A stretch of DNA of 64,000 nt. It comes from Saprolegnia diclina VS20. Lineage: Eukaryota > Oomycota > Saprolegniomycetes > Saprolegniales > Saprolegniaceae. Positions 31,540 to 41,021 of the stretch are shown here, piece after piece; within the stretch, counting starts at the first letter, position 1, and each line of letters starts with the position of its first letter. Made by a program: the position numbers and the translations under genes. The stretch lies in the NCBI RefSeq assembly GCF_000281045.1, contig NW_008246084.1:692882-756881 (forward strand), written 5' to 3'. The notes beneath the pieces were generated by a model. It had not been told where the DNA came from, did no database searches, and was given only the letters and a program-made list of their open reading frames with translations.

Positions 31540-32022
31540 ATGCTCGACATTGTAGAGATCCCAACCGAAGCGCTCTTCCTCGAGCGCACGCGCTGCTTAA
31601 TGCCGACGCCGATGCCAGCAACAGTGTCAACAACGAACAAGACCACGTGGTACTTTCTCTTGGTCGACGACAGCGACTGCGCAGTGGCCGCCGCCATCTT
31701 GTCGACGGTCCACGGCCTCTTCCTCGGACATTCCATGACGAGCGATGGCGCGGCAGCGCTGGGGCAGTACATGGCGCTGCACCAGATTGCCTCGTTCCCA
31801 TCACTCCACGGTGACTTCAACTGCATGCTCGCCTTTGCTACCGGCTACGAACGGTCGCTTGGGTATGTGACGGGGAGCAACATGCCGCAGTGGCTGGACG
31901 CGCTCTACTTCAACAGCGAACTCAAGATCGACTCGTTTTGGAGCCTGGACACAGGCAAGAACCACAACCGTGCGACGACCTTGTGCCGGGCCGAGAGCGA
32001 AGGCGGCGCGATGCTCCGATGA
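31540..32022 (+). pseudogene. Truncated GNAT-like paralogue (N-terminal half only)
   Basis: 160 codons from MLDIVEIPTEALFLERTR. The first about 120 residues match the N-terminal half of the paralogues at 32749, 34261 and 50642: KTTWYFLLVDDSDCAVAAAI corresponds to KTKWFYLLSGDSDHTPTSFA at 50642, followed by the shared pattern GLFLGHSMTSDGAAALGQYM. After QWLDALYFNS the sequence departs from the family and ends without the acetyl-CoA-binding half. Either a decayed copy or a short derivative; I favour a pseudogene because the catalytic part is gone. Confidence 0.6.
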
Positions 32023-32748
32023 TTCGTATTTATATTTTCAAATGCAAACTATTTTCATTGCAGCTCACAAAATGATAATTGTATGCTGCATTGATTCGAC
32101 TGAAGAATTGCGCTGCACATTGTTACTCTACCACGCGCTACAACTCGTGTCGGAGCATGGTCAGTCGACGGTCTATCTGTTGTCAAAAAATGACAAAAAT
32201 ATACACTTACCTTGATACAAAACTGTATTTCTAGAATATCGGACTACTAGTACATGAATACGAAAGCTCTGCTGTTAATAACGTCAGAGCTCCGATGCAC
32301 TGTCATACTATGGTGTAAATAGTGCTTAAATCGTCTTCAAGCCGCACTATCTTCTGATAGAGCCGTCGTGCGATGCCACGACCAGCACAAGCTTCCACAC
32401 AGTGCGCCCGGCGTTGCAGCAACGACGACAACGAACGGTCGTCGCGTCTGAGTCGAATGAATCGCGACGAGTTCCATGGCGTTGGCGTTGACGAGTTCAT
32501 TGCGCGTCGCTGCGCATCCTTGTACACTCTCCTCCAGTGACAGTGATGTTGGAACGACGGCAACCATGCAACATATTCGCTTCGAAAATCCCGTCGGCAC
32601 GGTTCACCGAGCTTCTTCCCTTCTGCCACATCACAAGAACTTGCAGCTTCAAGGTAGAGTGATGGTCGTCGCCAGATGTTTCCGGTGTGACATGTCACGT
32701 TCTCGTGGTCGTCAACGGCCAAAGCTCCTGCCCACAATGCAATTGACG
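32023..32748. other. Intergenic region between GNAT paralogues
   Basis: About 700 bp. The downstream paralogue's frame stays open back to 32476, but those codons are not conserved with the other copies. No other feature seen. Confidence 0.5.
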
Positions 32749-33597
32749 ATGGTCTACGTCCGTCGACTCGACTCAGCGGCCGAGTTCTTAGACGTCACCC
32801 GCCTCGTTCGCATCTCGGTGCTCGAGGCAACCAATCACATGAGCTGCATCGCGCGCACCGATCCCACGGCCGGGTGGTTTGTCCTCGCCGACACGGCAAT
32901 AACTCCCGTGTCGGCCTACGCCGTTCTGTCAAGTACCCGCGGCGTGCTTCTAAGTCCGTACATGACACCGGACGAGGCGTCGGCGCTCGCAAGGTACCTA
33001 AAGACGACCTTCTCTCTTCCGATGCCGTGCACTGTCCGTGGCCTTTCCGAAAGCGTCGCGGGGTTTGCTGCCAACACGCCGCACGACATCACCCACGAGG
33101 CGTGGCTCTACCGTCTTGACCGCGTCAAGCTCCCCGCCAACGTTGCGGGGACCCTCGTCGTCGCCACGGACGCCCATGCGGCGCAGCTTTGCGCGTGGTA
33201 CAAGCTCTTTAAGCGCGAGTGCTTTGACGAATTCTTGGACGATGACGCTGCGCCAGCATTAGTGCAACGCGGCCTCGAGCGCAAGGCGCTCTACGTCTGG
33301 AACGTTGACGGAGTTGTTGTCGGCTTTGGCGGCGTCGCGCCACCGATGACGACGGACGGGATGACCGTATACATGCTCGGTCCGATCTTCATTGCCGCCA
33401 ATGCCCGCGGCCACGGCTTTTCAAAAGGGCTCACGGCCGCCATGAGCGCGACGCTTCTGGACACGTGCCCGACGCCGCAAGCGTCGGTTGCGCTCTACGC
33501 CGACATGAAAAACCCCGCGTCCAACGCTGCGTACAAGGCTGTGGGATTTGTTCCCATCGAACGCGACGTGACGTGTGCGCTCCGCCCCGAGCCATGA
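32749..33597 (+). CDS. GNAT-family N-acetyltransferase, paralogue 2
   Basis: 282 residues, single exon. The start MVYVRRLDSAAEFL was chosen by alignment with the N-termini of the copies at 34261 and 50642; in-frame ATGs at 32737 and 32476 exist. The N-terminal half is family-specific (LVRISVLEATNHMSCIARTD; GVLLSPYMTPDEASALARYL). The C-terminal half has a GNAT fold: beta-strand 4 VYMLGPIFIAANARG, then the acetyl-CoA loop ARGHGFSKGLTAAMSATL (R/Q-x-x-G-x-G/A type), then KNPASNAAYKAVGF typical of the GNAT C-terminus (N-x-x-A-x-x-x-Y-x-x-x-G-F). Substrate unknown. Very similar to paralogue 3, suggesting tandem duplication. Confidence 0.82.
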   Translation: MVYVRRLDSAAEFLDVTRLVRISVLEATNHMSCIARTDPTAGWFVLADTAITPVSAYAVLSSTRGVLLSPYMTPDEASALARYLKTTFSLPMPCTVRGLSESVAGFAANTPHDITHEAWLYRLDRVKLPANVAGTLVVATDAHAAQLCAWYKLFKRECFDEFLDDDAAPALVQRGLERKALYVWNVDGVVVGFGGVAPPMTTDGMTVYMLGPIFIAANARGHGFSKGLTAAMSATLLDTCPTPQASVALYADMKNPASNAAYKAVGFVPIERDVTCALRPEP

Positions 33598-34260
33598 TGG
33601 GACATGTGCGATCACTTCAATTTGCAAATATAAGTCAGGGTGGTACAGCTGTAGGATTCCTGACGAGTGGAAAAGTTGTCGATATGGTAACTGTTAAATG
33701 GTCGATTGTGATCCGAATATGCACCAATGCGGTGGTGTCTCTGAGCAGAGTGCATATACGTATCAGGCACTAGTACCAGTCAGGGTACCGGCAAGGCAAC
33801 GTTACACGCCTGCTCAGATGACCATGGCCGAGCCGTGGCAGTTGGTTGAAATGAAAGCGCCGTCATCCGGCCAACGATCGCAGTGGTNNNNNNNNNNNNN
33901 NNNNNNNNNNNNNNNNNNNNNNNNNNNNNNNNNNNNNNNNNNNNNNNNNNNNNNNNNNNNNNNNNNNNNNNNNNNNNNNNNNNNNNNNNNNNNNNNNNNN
34001 NNNNNNNNNNNNNNNNNNNNNNNNNNNNNNNNNNNNNNNNNNNNNNNNNNNNNNNNNNNNNNATCGCAGTGGTACATGTGGTGTCACCGCGGGAATTTGC
34101 TGCACGTGGTTTGTGGACCACATGTCTTTGGGTCCAGCCGCCTTCAATAACGTAGCATTCGTGACTGTTCCCACAGCACCCTCTCCCACAGCTCCGAAAG
34201 ATGAGCGTTGGTCCTCTGACATGCATGCATGCGTCTGCTCATTATCAAAGTGTGTCTGCC
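33598..34260. other. Intergenic region containing an assembly gap
   Basis: Spacer between two GNAT paralogues with 175 undetermined bases (33888-34062). Short ORFs running through the Ns are artefacts. Confidence 0.7.
33888..34062. other. Run of 175 N (scaffold gap)
   Basis: Undetermined bases. The 11 bases ATCGCAGTGGT occur on both sides (33877-33887 and 34063-34073), which suggests contig ends that overlap or a tandem repeat spanning the gap; the true gap size is unknown. Confidence 0.98.
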
Positions 34261-35103
34261 ATGCACATCCAGCGCCTCTTCTCCGCAAGCAGTTTCTTGG
34301 ACGCCACATGCCCTCTTCGCTTGACAGCGCTCGAGGCAAGCAACCGCATCGGGTGCCTCTCGCTTCTCGATCCGTCAGCCGCGTGGTTTGTGCTCTCGGC
34401 ATCGGAGACGTCGCCCATTGCTTCGTACGCTATCGTGTCGGCGTCCCGTGGCGTGCGCTTGAGCCCCCACATGGATGCTAGCGCTGCTCGGGATTTGGCT
34501 CAGCACCTACTAACGCTGCACGATCTACCCGACTTTGATTCAGTATCTGGTACACCTGAGAGCGTCCAGGGCTTTGCACTCGGCCGTGGCCACTGCACCC
34601 AAGACGATGTGCTCTACCGACTTGGCGAGCTCCAGCCCCCGATGGAGACCCTCGGTGTCTTGGCGCTGGCGACCGCCGAGCACACTGCGCTGCTCACCGC
34701 GTGGTACGTCACATTTGTGCGCGAATGCTTTGGCGTGGATGAGCCCGAAGACAAAGCGTTGGCGTTCATTTCGCGCGGCATCACGCGCCAAGCACTCTAC
34801 CTCTGGGTCGTCGACGGGTCGGTGGTTGGCTTTGGGGGGGTCGCGCCCCCCGTGACGACTGACGAGACGACCGTGTACATGCTGGGCCCGATCTTCACGG
34901 CTCCGAAGGCGCGCGGCACAGGATTCGGAAAGGCGCTCACGGCGGCCATGAGTGCGACGCTGCTCGAGGCGCGTCCGACGCCGCACGCCATCGTAACGCT
35001 CTACGCCGACTCGAAGAACCCGGCGTCGAATGCTGCGTACAAGGCGATTGGTTTTGTGGCCATCGAACGCGACGTGACGTACGAGCTGCGTGACGCGCCG
35101 TAG
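34261..35103 (+). CDS. GNAT-family N-acetyltransferase, paralogue 3
   Basis: 280 residues, single exon from MHIQRLFSASSFLDA (ATG 34201 adds 20 unaligned codons). Closely parallels paralogue 2 along the whole length: FLDATCPLRLTALEASNRIG, YAIVSASRGVRLSPHMDASA, then VDGSVVGFGGVAPPVTTDET, VYMLGPIFTAPKARG, acetyl-CoA loop ARGTGFGKALTAAMSATLLE, and KNPASNAAYKAIGFVAIERD. Acceptor substrate is unknown; cytosolic by absence of signal or membrane segments. Confidence 0.83.
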   Translation: MHIQRLFSASSFLDATCPLRLTALEASNRIGCLSLLDPSAAWFVLSASETSPIASYAIVSASRGVRLSPHMDASAARDLAQHLLTLHDLPDFDSVSGTPESVQGFALGRGHCTQDDVLYRLGELQPPMETLGVLALATAEHTALLTAWYVTFVRECFGVDEPEDKALAFISRGITRQALYLWVVDGSVVGFGGVAPPVTTDETTVYMLGPIFTAPKARGTGFGKALTAAMSATLLEARPTPHAIVTLYADSKNPASNAAYKAIGFVAIERDVTYELRDAP

Positions 35104-35408
35104 ACGGACGACAACGAAGAGTGACAGCTCCTCCCACGTAGTCGAAGAGCACGTCGACCAAGTGCGATGCCGTGCGCTATATAGTATGTGTGTAATCAAG
35201 GTCTTTAGCCTGCATGCTCCGCGACTCGTCCAGCAACGCATATGGTTGCTAGTACGTCGGCACACCAAGTCGACGAGCCAAAACGAGTCGCTGCAATACA
35301 CAAGTCAAGCGGTCGTATGCCAGAAATCGTGGTCGCGCCCGCCACGTCACGGCCGTCCGCGAACCGGCGTATCCGGATACCGTGCCAGCGCTGACGCGAA
35401 TTCGTGCC
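35104..35408. other. Intergenic spacer upstream of BT1 gene
   Basis: About 300 bp ending in the TATCCGGATA palindrome at 35370. Nothing else recognised. Confidence 0.55.
35370..35379. promoter_or_regulatory. TATCCGGATA palindrome upstream of BT1 gene
   Basis: Perfect 10-bp palindrome identical to the one at 5553-5562, 30-39 bp before ATG 35409. Regulatory role inferred from recurrence. Confidence 0.45.
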
Positions 35409-37087
35409 ATGGACGTGCAGCACGACCCGCTGGACGCTGTGCCAGCCGCCTGCGCGCGTCGGCGGACGACGTCGCCGTCCGAAGACGATGGCGAGACCAC
35501 GACGGACGATGCTACGCCACCGACGGTGCTGGCGGGCTTTCTCACATGGCAGGCCAAGGTTGTCAACACGTTCGGGCTCTCGTTTCTGACGCTGGTCGGC
35601 ATGGTCTACTTTGTGCAGGGCTTTGGCAGTTTTAGCATGCTCGCGATCGCGTACTTGATGAAGGACGTGCTGAAGCTGCAGCCGGCGGCATCGCAGGCCA
35701 TCATGACGACCGCGGGCTTTCCGTGGGCCATCAAGCCGCTCTACGGCATCCTCTCCGACTCGCTGCCGCTGTGCGGCTACCGGCGCAAGTCGTACCTTGT
35801 GCTCATTAGCCTTCTCGGCCTCTGCGCCTACTTTTGGCTGCATCTGACAACGCCGGCGACGGCGCTTGCGCAGATCACGCTCCTCATCTTGCTCGCCAGC
35901 CTCGGCACCGCGGTGAGCGACGTCATCATCGACGCCCTCGTCGTCGAAATGTCGCGTCTCGACCCCAAGAATGGTATACCGCTCAACCCCAACGATCCAA
36001 ACGATTCCAACTCAATGGCTTGTATCCCATAGGCGCCAACGACCTCCAGTCGATCACGTGGTGCATGATGTCGCTCGGTGGCATTGTCGGGTCGCTTCTC
36101 GCAGGCCCCGTCACGACCAGCTTTGGCCCCTCCCGCGTGTTCCTTGTGTCGATGCTCGGGCCCGCGACGATCTTGGTGCTCTCGCTGCTCATGAAGGAGA
36201 CCAAGATCCAAGCGCAGCGCCATGGACCGAGCTGCCTGCGTCTCGCGTCGACCCAAGTCGGGCTCTTGCGCCAAGCCATGCGCGTTCCCGTCATCTGGAA
36301 GGCGGCTCTCTATATGTTTGCCTCGGGCGCCATCGCGCCGTCGTTTAGCCAAATCCAGTTTTACTATGTGACCGAAGTACTGCACTTTTCGCCCGACTTT
36401 ATGGGCAACGTCCAAGCGTTGGGGTATCGATCCTCTATATTCTCTATCGTGGATACCACTTATCTCTTCGATAGGTACGTCTTCCTCATGCTGGGCACGG
36501 TTGTCTACAATACTTGGTGCAAAGACCTTCCGTTTCGCCGCAGCTTTGCGACCGCGCAGATCGGCCTCGGTGTCATTAGCCTCGTGGAGATTGTGCTCGT
36601 GACGCGCACGAATCTCACGTTGGGCATTCCCGACAAATGGTTCGTCATTGGTGACGCGATGCTGTCAGACATCATTAGCCGCCTCAAAATGATGCCCCTC
36701 CTCGTCCTCTGCTCCAAGCTCTGTCCGCGCGGAATCGAAGGCACGTTTTTCGCGCTGCTGATGGCGGTCGCCAACCTCTCGGGCGCGGTCAGCGGCTACT
36801 GGGGCGCGACGCTCTGCACGCTCCTCGGCATTAGCCGCGACTCGTACGACAACCTCTGGTTTGCGATCTTACTGCGGAGTGTGCTCAAGCTCGTGCCGCT
36901 CACGTTTTTGTTTTTGCTGCCCGAGCATGACCCGCAGGAAGAGATCGAGGCCATGGCGCTCGCGGCGGCCGCAAGCCACCACCGCGAACTCTCCATGACC
37001 GCCGACGTCGACAACGACGACGACGGTATCGTAGACGATGAGATTACCGACTTGCTCGCGGCCAAACAGGAGGAAGAGGGACCGTAA
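35409..37087 (+). CDS. Folate-biopterin transporter (BT1/FBT, MFS)
   Basis: Transporter of folates/pterins across membranes, family abundant in oomycetes, kinetoplastids and plants. Exons 35409-35973, 36033-36423, 36475-37087 (522 residues). The second intron (51 nt) is a multiple of three with no in-frame stop, so it can be misread as coding; removing it gives a continuous helix QALGYVFLMLGTVVYN. About twelve spans; hallmarks include GMVYFVQGFGSFSMLAIAYL, FPWAIKPLYGILSDSLPLCG, GTAVSDVIIDALVVEMSR, CMMSLGGIVGSLLAG, and PRGIEGTFFALLMAVANLSG in the C-terminal half. Ends with an acidic cytosolic tail. ATG 35382 is a possible alternative but would place the palindrome at 35370 only a few bases upstream. 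Confidence 0.92.
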
Positions 37088-37792
37088 ACATACTACAACC
37101 TTCGTTCTCGTGCGCCAGTTAAAGCAGCGTGTGCGTCCGCCCAAGAGCTCAATCAAAGCCATTGCAATCAGCATGCGCTACAGAGTTATCGCCGACGCGA
37201 GCAGTCGGCGTCATGTGCGCAATCAATCGGTGGTGGCGCCGGAACACAGTGGCACACTCCTACAGACCACAAGGACGTCACACTACCTAGGTCCTCCGTC
37301 GCGATAGCCCAGTCCGCCCCTGCCACAAAGCTATCCCTGCTCGTGTACCGCTAGACAATGCTAGCGTATCCACCTCCTGCAGCCACGGCGGTCCGTGCAC
37401 TCATCCTCGCCCTTGTTGCGCGTGTAGCGTTCGCTGTTCTGCCTCTCGCGCTGCGAGGCCGCGGTGAGCCCTTCGCACGGTCCATGCGCCGGTGCTGCGT
37501 ATGGCAACGCGGCGCATCTCCTGCCGCAAGGTGGTCGTCAGCGTCACTGCGTCGCAGTCCGCCTGCCGCCCGCGCCAAGATTGCGGCTGTGCCAGTAGCG
37601 CGTATGAAGTTCTTGTATCGAGGAGCCCAATCTCGCGCGTTGGGATTGGCCAAAAAGAAAATGCGCGCGCCTGATTGGGCGAGAGGTATTGGTGGTGGGT
37701 CGTATAGTGTTGGAACCAGTCATTTCACGGGACATCGATTTCTACGGGATAGCATTGTCGCCAAAGCCCAAAACTGCAAAAGCCAAACAGCT
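37088..37792. other. Intergenic region / RPS18 promoter region
   Basis: About 700 bp. A 151-codon ORF from 37358 overlaps the RPS18 start, has a hydrophobic beginning (MLAYPPPAATAVRALILALV) but low-complexity Ala/Arg content; I do not call it. The distal part carries three CCAAT boxes. Confidence 0.5.
37627..37678. promoter_or_regulatory. Three CCAAT boxes upstream of RPS18
   Basis: CCAAT 37627-37631 and ATTGG at 37645-37649 and 37674-37678, about 115-165 bp before the RPS18 ATG. Such clusters fit NF-Y-type activation; inferred. Confidence 0.5.
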
Positions 37793-38336
37793 ATGGTAAG
37801 TTGCGTGTCCTGAGAATGCTGGCTCCAGGAAGCGCGCAGAGAGAGAGCTCATGATGCTGCTGTCTTAGTCGCTCGTGATCGGTCCTGATTTCCAACATAT
37901 CCTTCGTATCCTCAACACGAACGTTGACGGTCGCCGCAAGTCGTGGGTCGCCTTGACGTCGGTGCAGGGTATCGGTCGCCGCTTCGCGATCATGATCTGC
38001 AAGAAGGCCGAAGTGGACATCCACAAGCGCGCCGGCGAGCTCACGAACGATGAGATCGAACGCCTCGTGGCCATCATCCAGAACCCGATGCAGTTCAAGA
38101 TCCCCGCGTGGTTCCTCAACCGGAAGAAGGACTTCAAGACGGGCAAGTCGTCGCAGTTGGTGGCCAACGTCTTGCACACCAAGTTGCGTGACGACCTCGA
38201 GCGCCTCAAGAAGGTCCGCATCCATCGTGGTCTCCGCCACTGGTGGGGCCTCCGCGTCCGTGGCCAGCACACGTGTACCACGGGCCGCCGCGGCCGCACG
38301 ACCGTCGGTCTCCTCGCCGACAAGGGCAAGAAGTAA
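37793..38336 (+). CDS. RPS18: 40S ribosomal protein S18 (uS13)
   Basis: Small-subunit protein of the 40S head, contacting the 60S subunit and P-site tRNA. Exons 37793-37795 (only the ATG) and 37869-38336; the 73-nt intron begins GTAAGT directly after the start codon, an arrangement common in ribosomal-protein genes. 156 residues, normal length. Sequence starts [20 protein letters not shown] and contains the uS13 hallmarks [54 protein letters not shown] and [10 protein letters not shown]. Without the one-codon exon the gene would seem to start at an internal codon. Confidence 0.97.
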
Positions 38337-38930
38337 ATTGGCGACTAATTTACGACTCTTACGAGCTGTGGTGCCCAAGGCCATCTCCCTGGTCCTGGGC
38401 GCTGCCTGCCTCGCGTTTTGACTGTTGGGCGATAACAAAACTTGGCGTTAAAACAATACAACGTACTGCTTTAACCCACTCGACTGCCTCCTCATCTAGG
38501 TCTGCCCGCCGTATCCAACTGCACACGCCCGCCTGCTACCGACGCAGGATGGCAAGCCAACGAGAGCACTCGTTAGATACTCGTCACTGGAGTGATCGAC
38601 GATTTAGCGTCAAAGCGTCGTCCTGAAGACAACTTGTCCATCACAAAATGGTGTCTTCGGGCGCCTTCGCCGTCGTGGCTTGGTTCGCCGCCGCAAGCAC
38701 CAGTCCCATACGCCGCAGCAGCACCTCGTACCTGGCTGCAGCACCTCTACCTCGTCGCCGCAGCAGTGCTGCAAGTGGAGCATCGAGCGGCCTCGGCAGT
38801 CCGCTCAGCGCTTATCCCGACCGACCTTGCCATGCCAGCGACTTGCGATCTCGGAGCAGACGTCGGGCGTAATAAAATAAGATGTCCGTGAAAAGTATTT
38901 AAATAGCACGTGGATCCCGACTGGAGGATG
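38337..38930. other. Intergenic region
   Basis: About 590 bp between two plus-strand genes. Small overlapping Ser/Ala/Arg-rich ORFs (38592-38891) lack motifs. No RNA gene recognised. Confidence 0.55.
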
Positions 38931-39859
38931 ATGGCGAGCGGGAAGGACGTGGACGCCGATGGCCCATGTAGGTGGTCCCATGCTCGGGGAAGCGCGCCTC
39001 ATGGAGCCTCTTGCATGGACTAGTAGTACCGTCGTCGTCGGCAGCCGCGGGCTTGAGCATCACGATCCCGTCGTCGTCGTCGGGGCCGCCGCCGACGCCG
39101 ATGCCACTGGCGAGCCTCCCGAGCGTGAACCCGCCGCTGTACTTTGGCGTCGTCGAGAGCGCGGTCTTCCGCAGCAACAAGTTTGACGCAACGTCCTTCT
39201 CGTTCATCTCGAGCCTCGGGCTCAACACGGTCGTGTACCTCTCGAGCGACGACCTCGGGCGCGAGCTCTCGGACTTCTTCAAGGACAAGGACATTACGGT
39301 CTGCCACCTCGGCGCCAAGTACCGCAACGTCCGTACTCTCTCGGAGGGCATGGCGAAGGAAGCGATCGAGATCATCTTGGACCAGCGCAAGTACCCGGTC
39401 CTCATCATGTGCAAGACGGGCATCCACATCTCGGGGTACACTCTTCAATTCTCAAGGACGAGGTAGATGCATGCATGCACTAGATCGATCGTTGGCTGCC
39501 TGCGCCGGCTCCAGAACTGGAGCTTGACCTCGACGATCGACAAGTACCGGAACCTCGCGGGCACGACCAAGACCAAGTTTGAGAACGAGCAGTTCATCGA
39601 GTTCTTTGACGTCGACCTCGTGACGCTGCCGCCCCACCTCCCCGAGTGGTTTGTCCTCAACCAAAAGCTCATGGAGGAGGAGCGCGCGGCCTTGGTGCGC
39701 AAGGAGTGCTTCCCCGGCGTTCTCCTCACGGGCACGGACGCGGACAAGGCCATTCCCGCCTACCAGCGCTACTACTTTTCGACCCAAGGCCCGCTCACGT
39801 CGCCGTCCGTGACCTTTTCCGAAAAGCTCAGCCTCATTGGCGACGACGACGGCGACTAA
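38931..39859 (+). CDS. PFA-DSP/Oca-type phosphatase-like protein, catalytic Arg missing
   Basis: Member of the plant-and-fungal atypical dual-specificity phosphatase family (Siw14/Oca type), related to inositol-pyrophosphate and stress signalling. Exons 38931-38967, 39024-39435, 39484-39859 (274 residues). Family features: VNPPLYFGVVESAVFRSNKF near the domain start, FISSLGLNTVVYLSSDD, then the P-loop region LIMCKTGIHISG joined by the second intron to SIVGCLRRLQNWSLTSTIDK, and YRNLAGTTKTKFENEQFIEF. The P-loop should read C-x5-R; here Cys142 is followed at +6 by Ile148, so the arginine is lost and the protein is probably catalytically dead, like several yeast Oca proteins. The first exon is supported by frame and splice sites only. 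Confidence 0.85.
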
Positions 39860-40006
39860 TCGACTACGTGTCCTTGCTCCTCATCTTCCTTGCGTTCTGT
39901 GGGTTCTCAGGGCTACGACGTCGACATATGCATTGGGCTGCGTTGTATGCATGACGCATGCACAGGACAAAGACGCTAGGAAGATGCAGGAACAGCGTTG
40001 ACGCGC

Positions 40007-41021
40007 TTAGGTGAGGTCGTCGTGCATGTCACCCGCGATCGCCTCCTTGACGCGCAGCAGGATCGTCACCTTCCACGGGTCGAGCTTCGTGATCGTGTCA
40101 AACTCGTACACGGCGTCCGAGAAGCCGTCCGTGTTGAAGGTCTCGTACGCGGTCGCCATGGCCTGGAGCGCGATGAGCATGCACAGAGGAAGAAGATGAC
40201 GTACCGCGACAAACTTGCCTTCGCGCGAGTCGCCAAACGAGTAGTCAATGTCGTTGTACTCGTCGAGCTTTTGCTTGACGAGCACCATGTCCTTGGTCGC
40301 GAGCGCGCAAATCGCTGCGTTCATGAGGTGCGATTTGGCGTTGTACTTGAGGAGGTTGTTCTCCATCGCACTCCGCGCGACCTTTTCGTTGATCTCCATG
40401 GCCTCGGGGTACTTTTCGAGCTGCGCCGAAAACTGCGCGACCTTGAGGAACATTGGTTGCGCCGACGAGTTTTGGTTCTCGCCGACAAAGTACTCGGCCG
40501 CCTGGCCGTACGCTTCGAGCGCGTCCTGCATATGGTCGCCGTGCTCGTAAATCTCGGCAATCTGCTTCTGGAGCTTGGCCGCGTTCGAGAAGCGGCCGGC
40601 CTCGCACTGCATACTAATGGCTGTCTTGTAGTACGTAATTGCATCTACACGACGCGGTCATGAGCCAAGAGACCATGGCGAGACGATGGACCGCACCGAG
40701 CGGGTTGGCCTTGGACGTGGCCTCGGCCGCTTGCTGGTAAAACTGCGCGGCCCGCGACGACTCCTTCAAGCGCATTTGGCAGTCGGCGCAGCGCGCAAAG
40801 CACTCGCCCGACTCTTGCCCTACGCAGCGTCATGCGCCATGCTTCCTCATGGCAGCAGTCGCCTTACACTTCTTGGCAATCTTGAACTGGTTCGCCGCCT
40901 TCTCAAAGCACTCGGACGCATCCTCGTACTTGGAGCTGCTCGAGAAGATGGAGAAGCGGTTCAGCGCCTTCTCGCCGGCCTTGATGAAGTCCTCGGCCTT
41001 GATCTCTGCCTGCGCCGCCAT
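40007..41021 (-). CDS. Alpha-SNAP, soluble NSF attachment protein
   Basis: Adaptor that binds SNARE complexes and recruits the ATPase NSF/Sec18 for disassembly after membrane fusion. Exons 41021-40868, 40819-40697, 40644-40205, 40162-40007 (290 residues, family about 290-295). Helical TPR-like repeats: NQFKIAKKWQESGECFARCA (formed across intron 1), SKANPLDAITYYKTAISMQC (across intron 2), GRFSNAAKLQKQIAEIYEHG, AEYFVGENQNSSAQPMFLKV. The 42-nt third intron is in frame without a stop; removing it restores DSREGKFVAAMATAYETFN. The C-terminus LDPWKVTILLRVKEAI keeps the conserved Leu-rich NSF-activating region. Divergent from the prenyltransferase gene at 42341. Confidence 0.94.

Noticed and set aside
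33698-34402. ORFs spanning the N run
   Set aside because: Artefacts of undetermined bases.
37358-37813. 151-codon ORF overlapping the RPS18 start, with a hydrophobic N-terminus
   Set aside because: Low-complexity Ala/Arg content and CCAAT boxes inside it; more likely promoter sequence.
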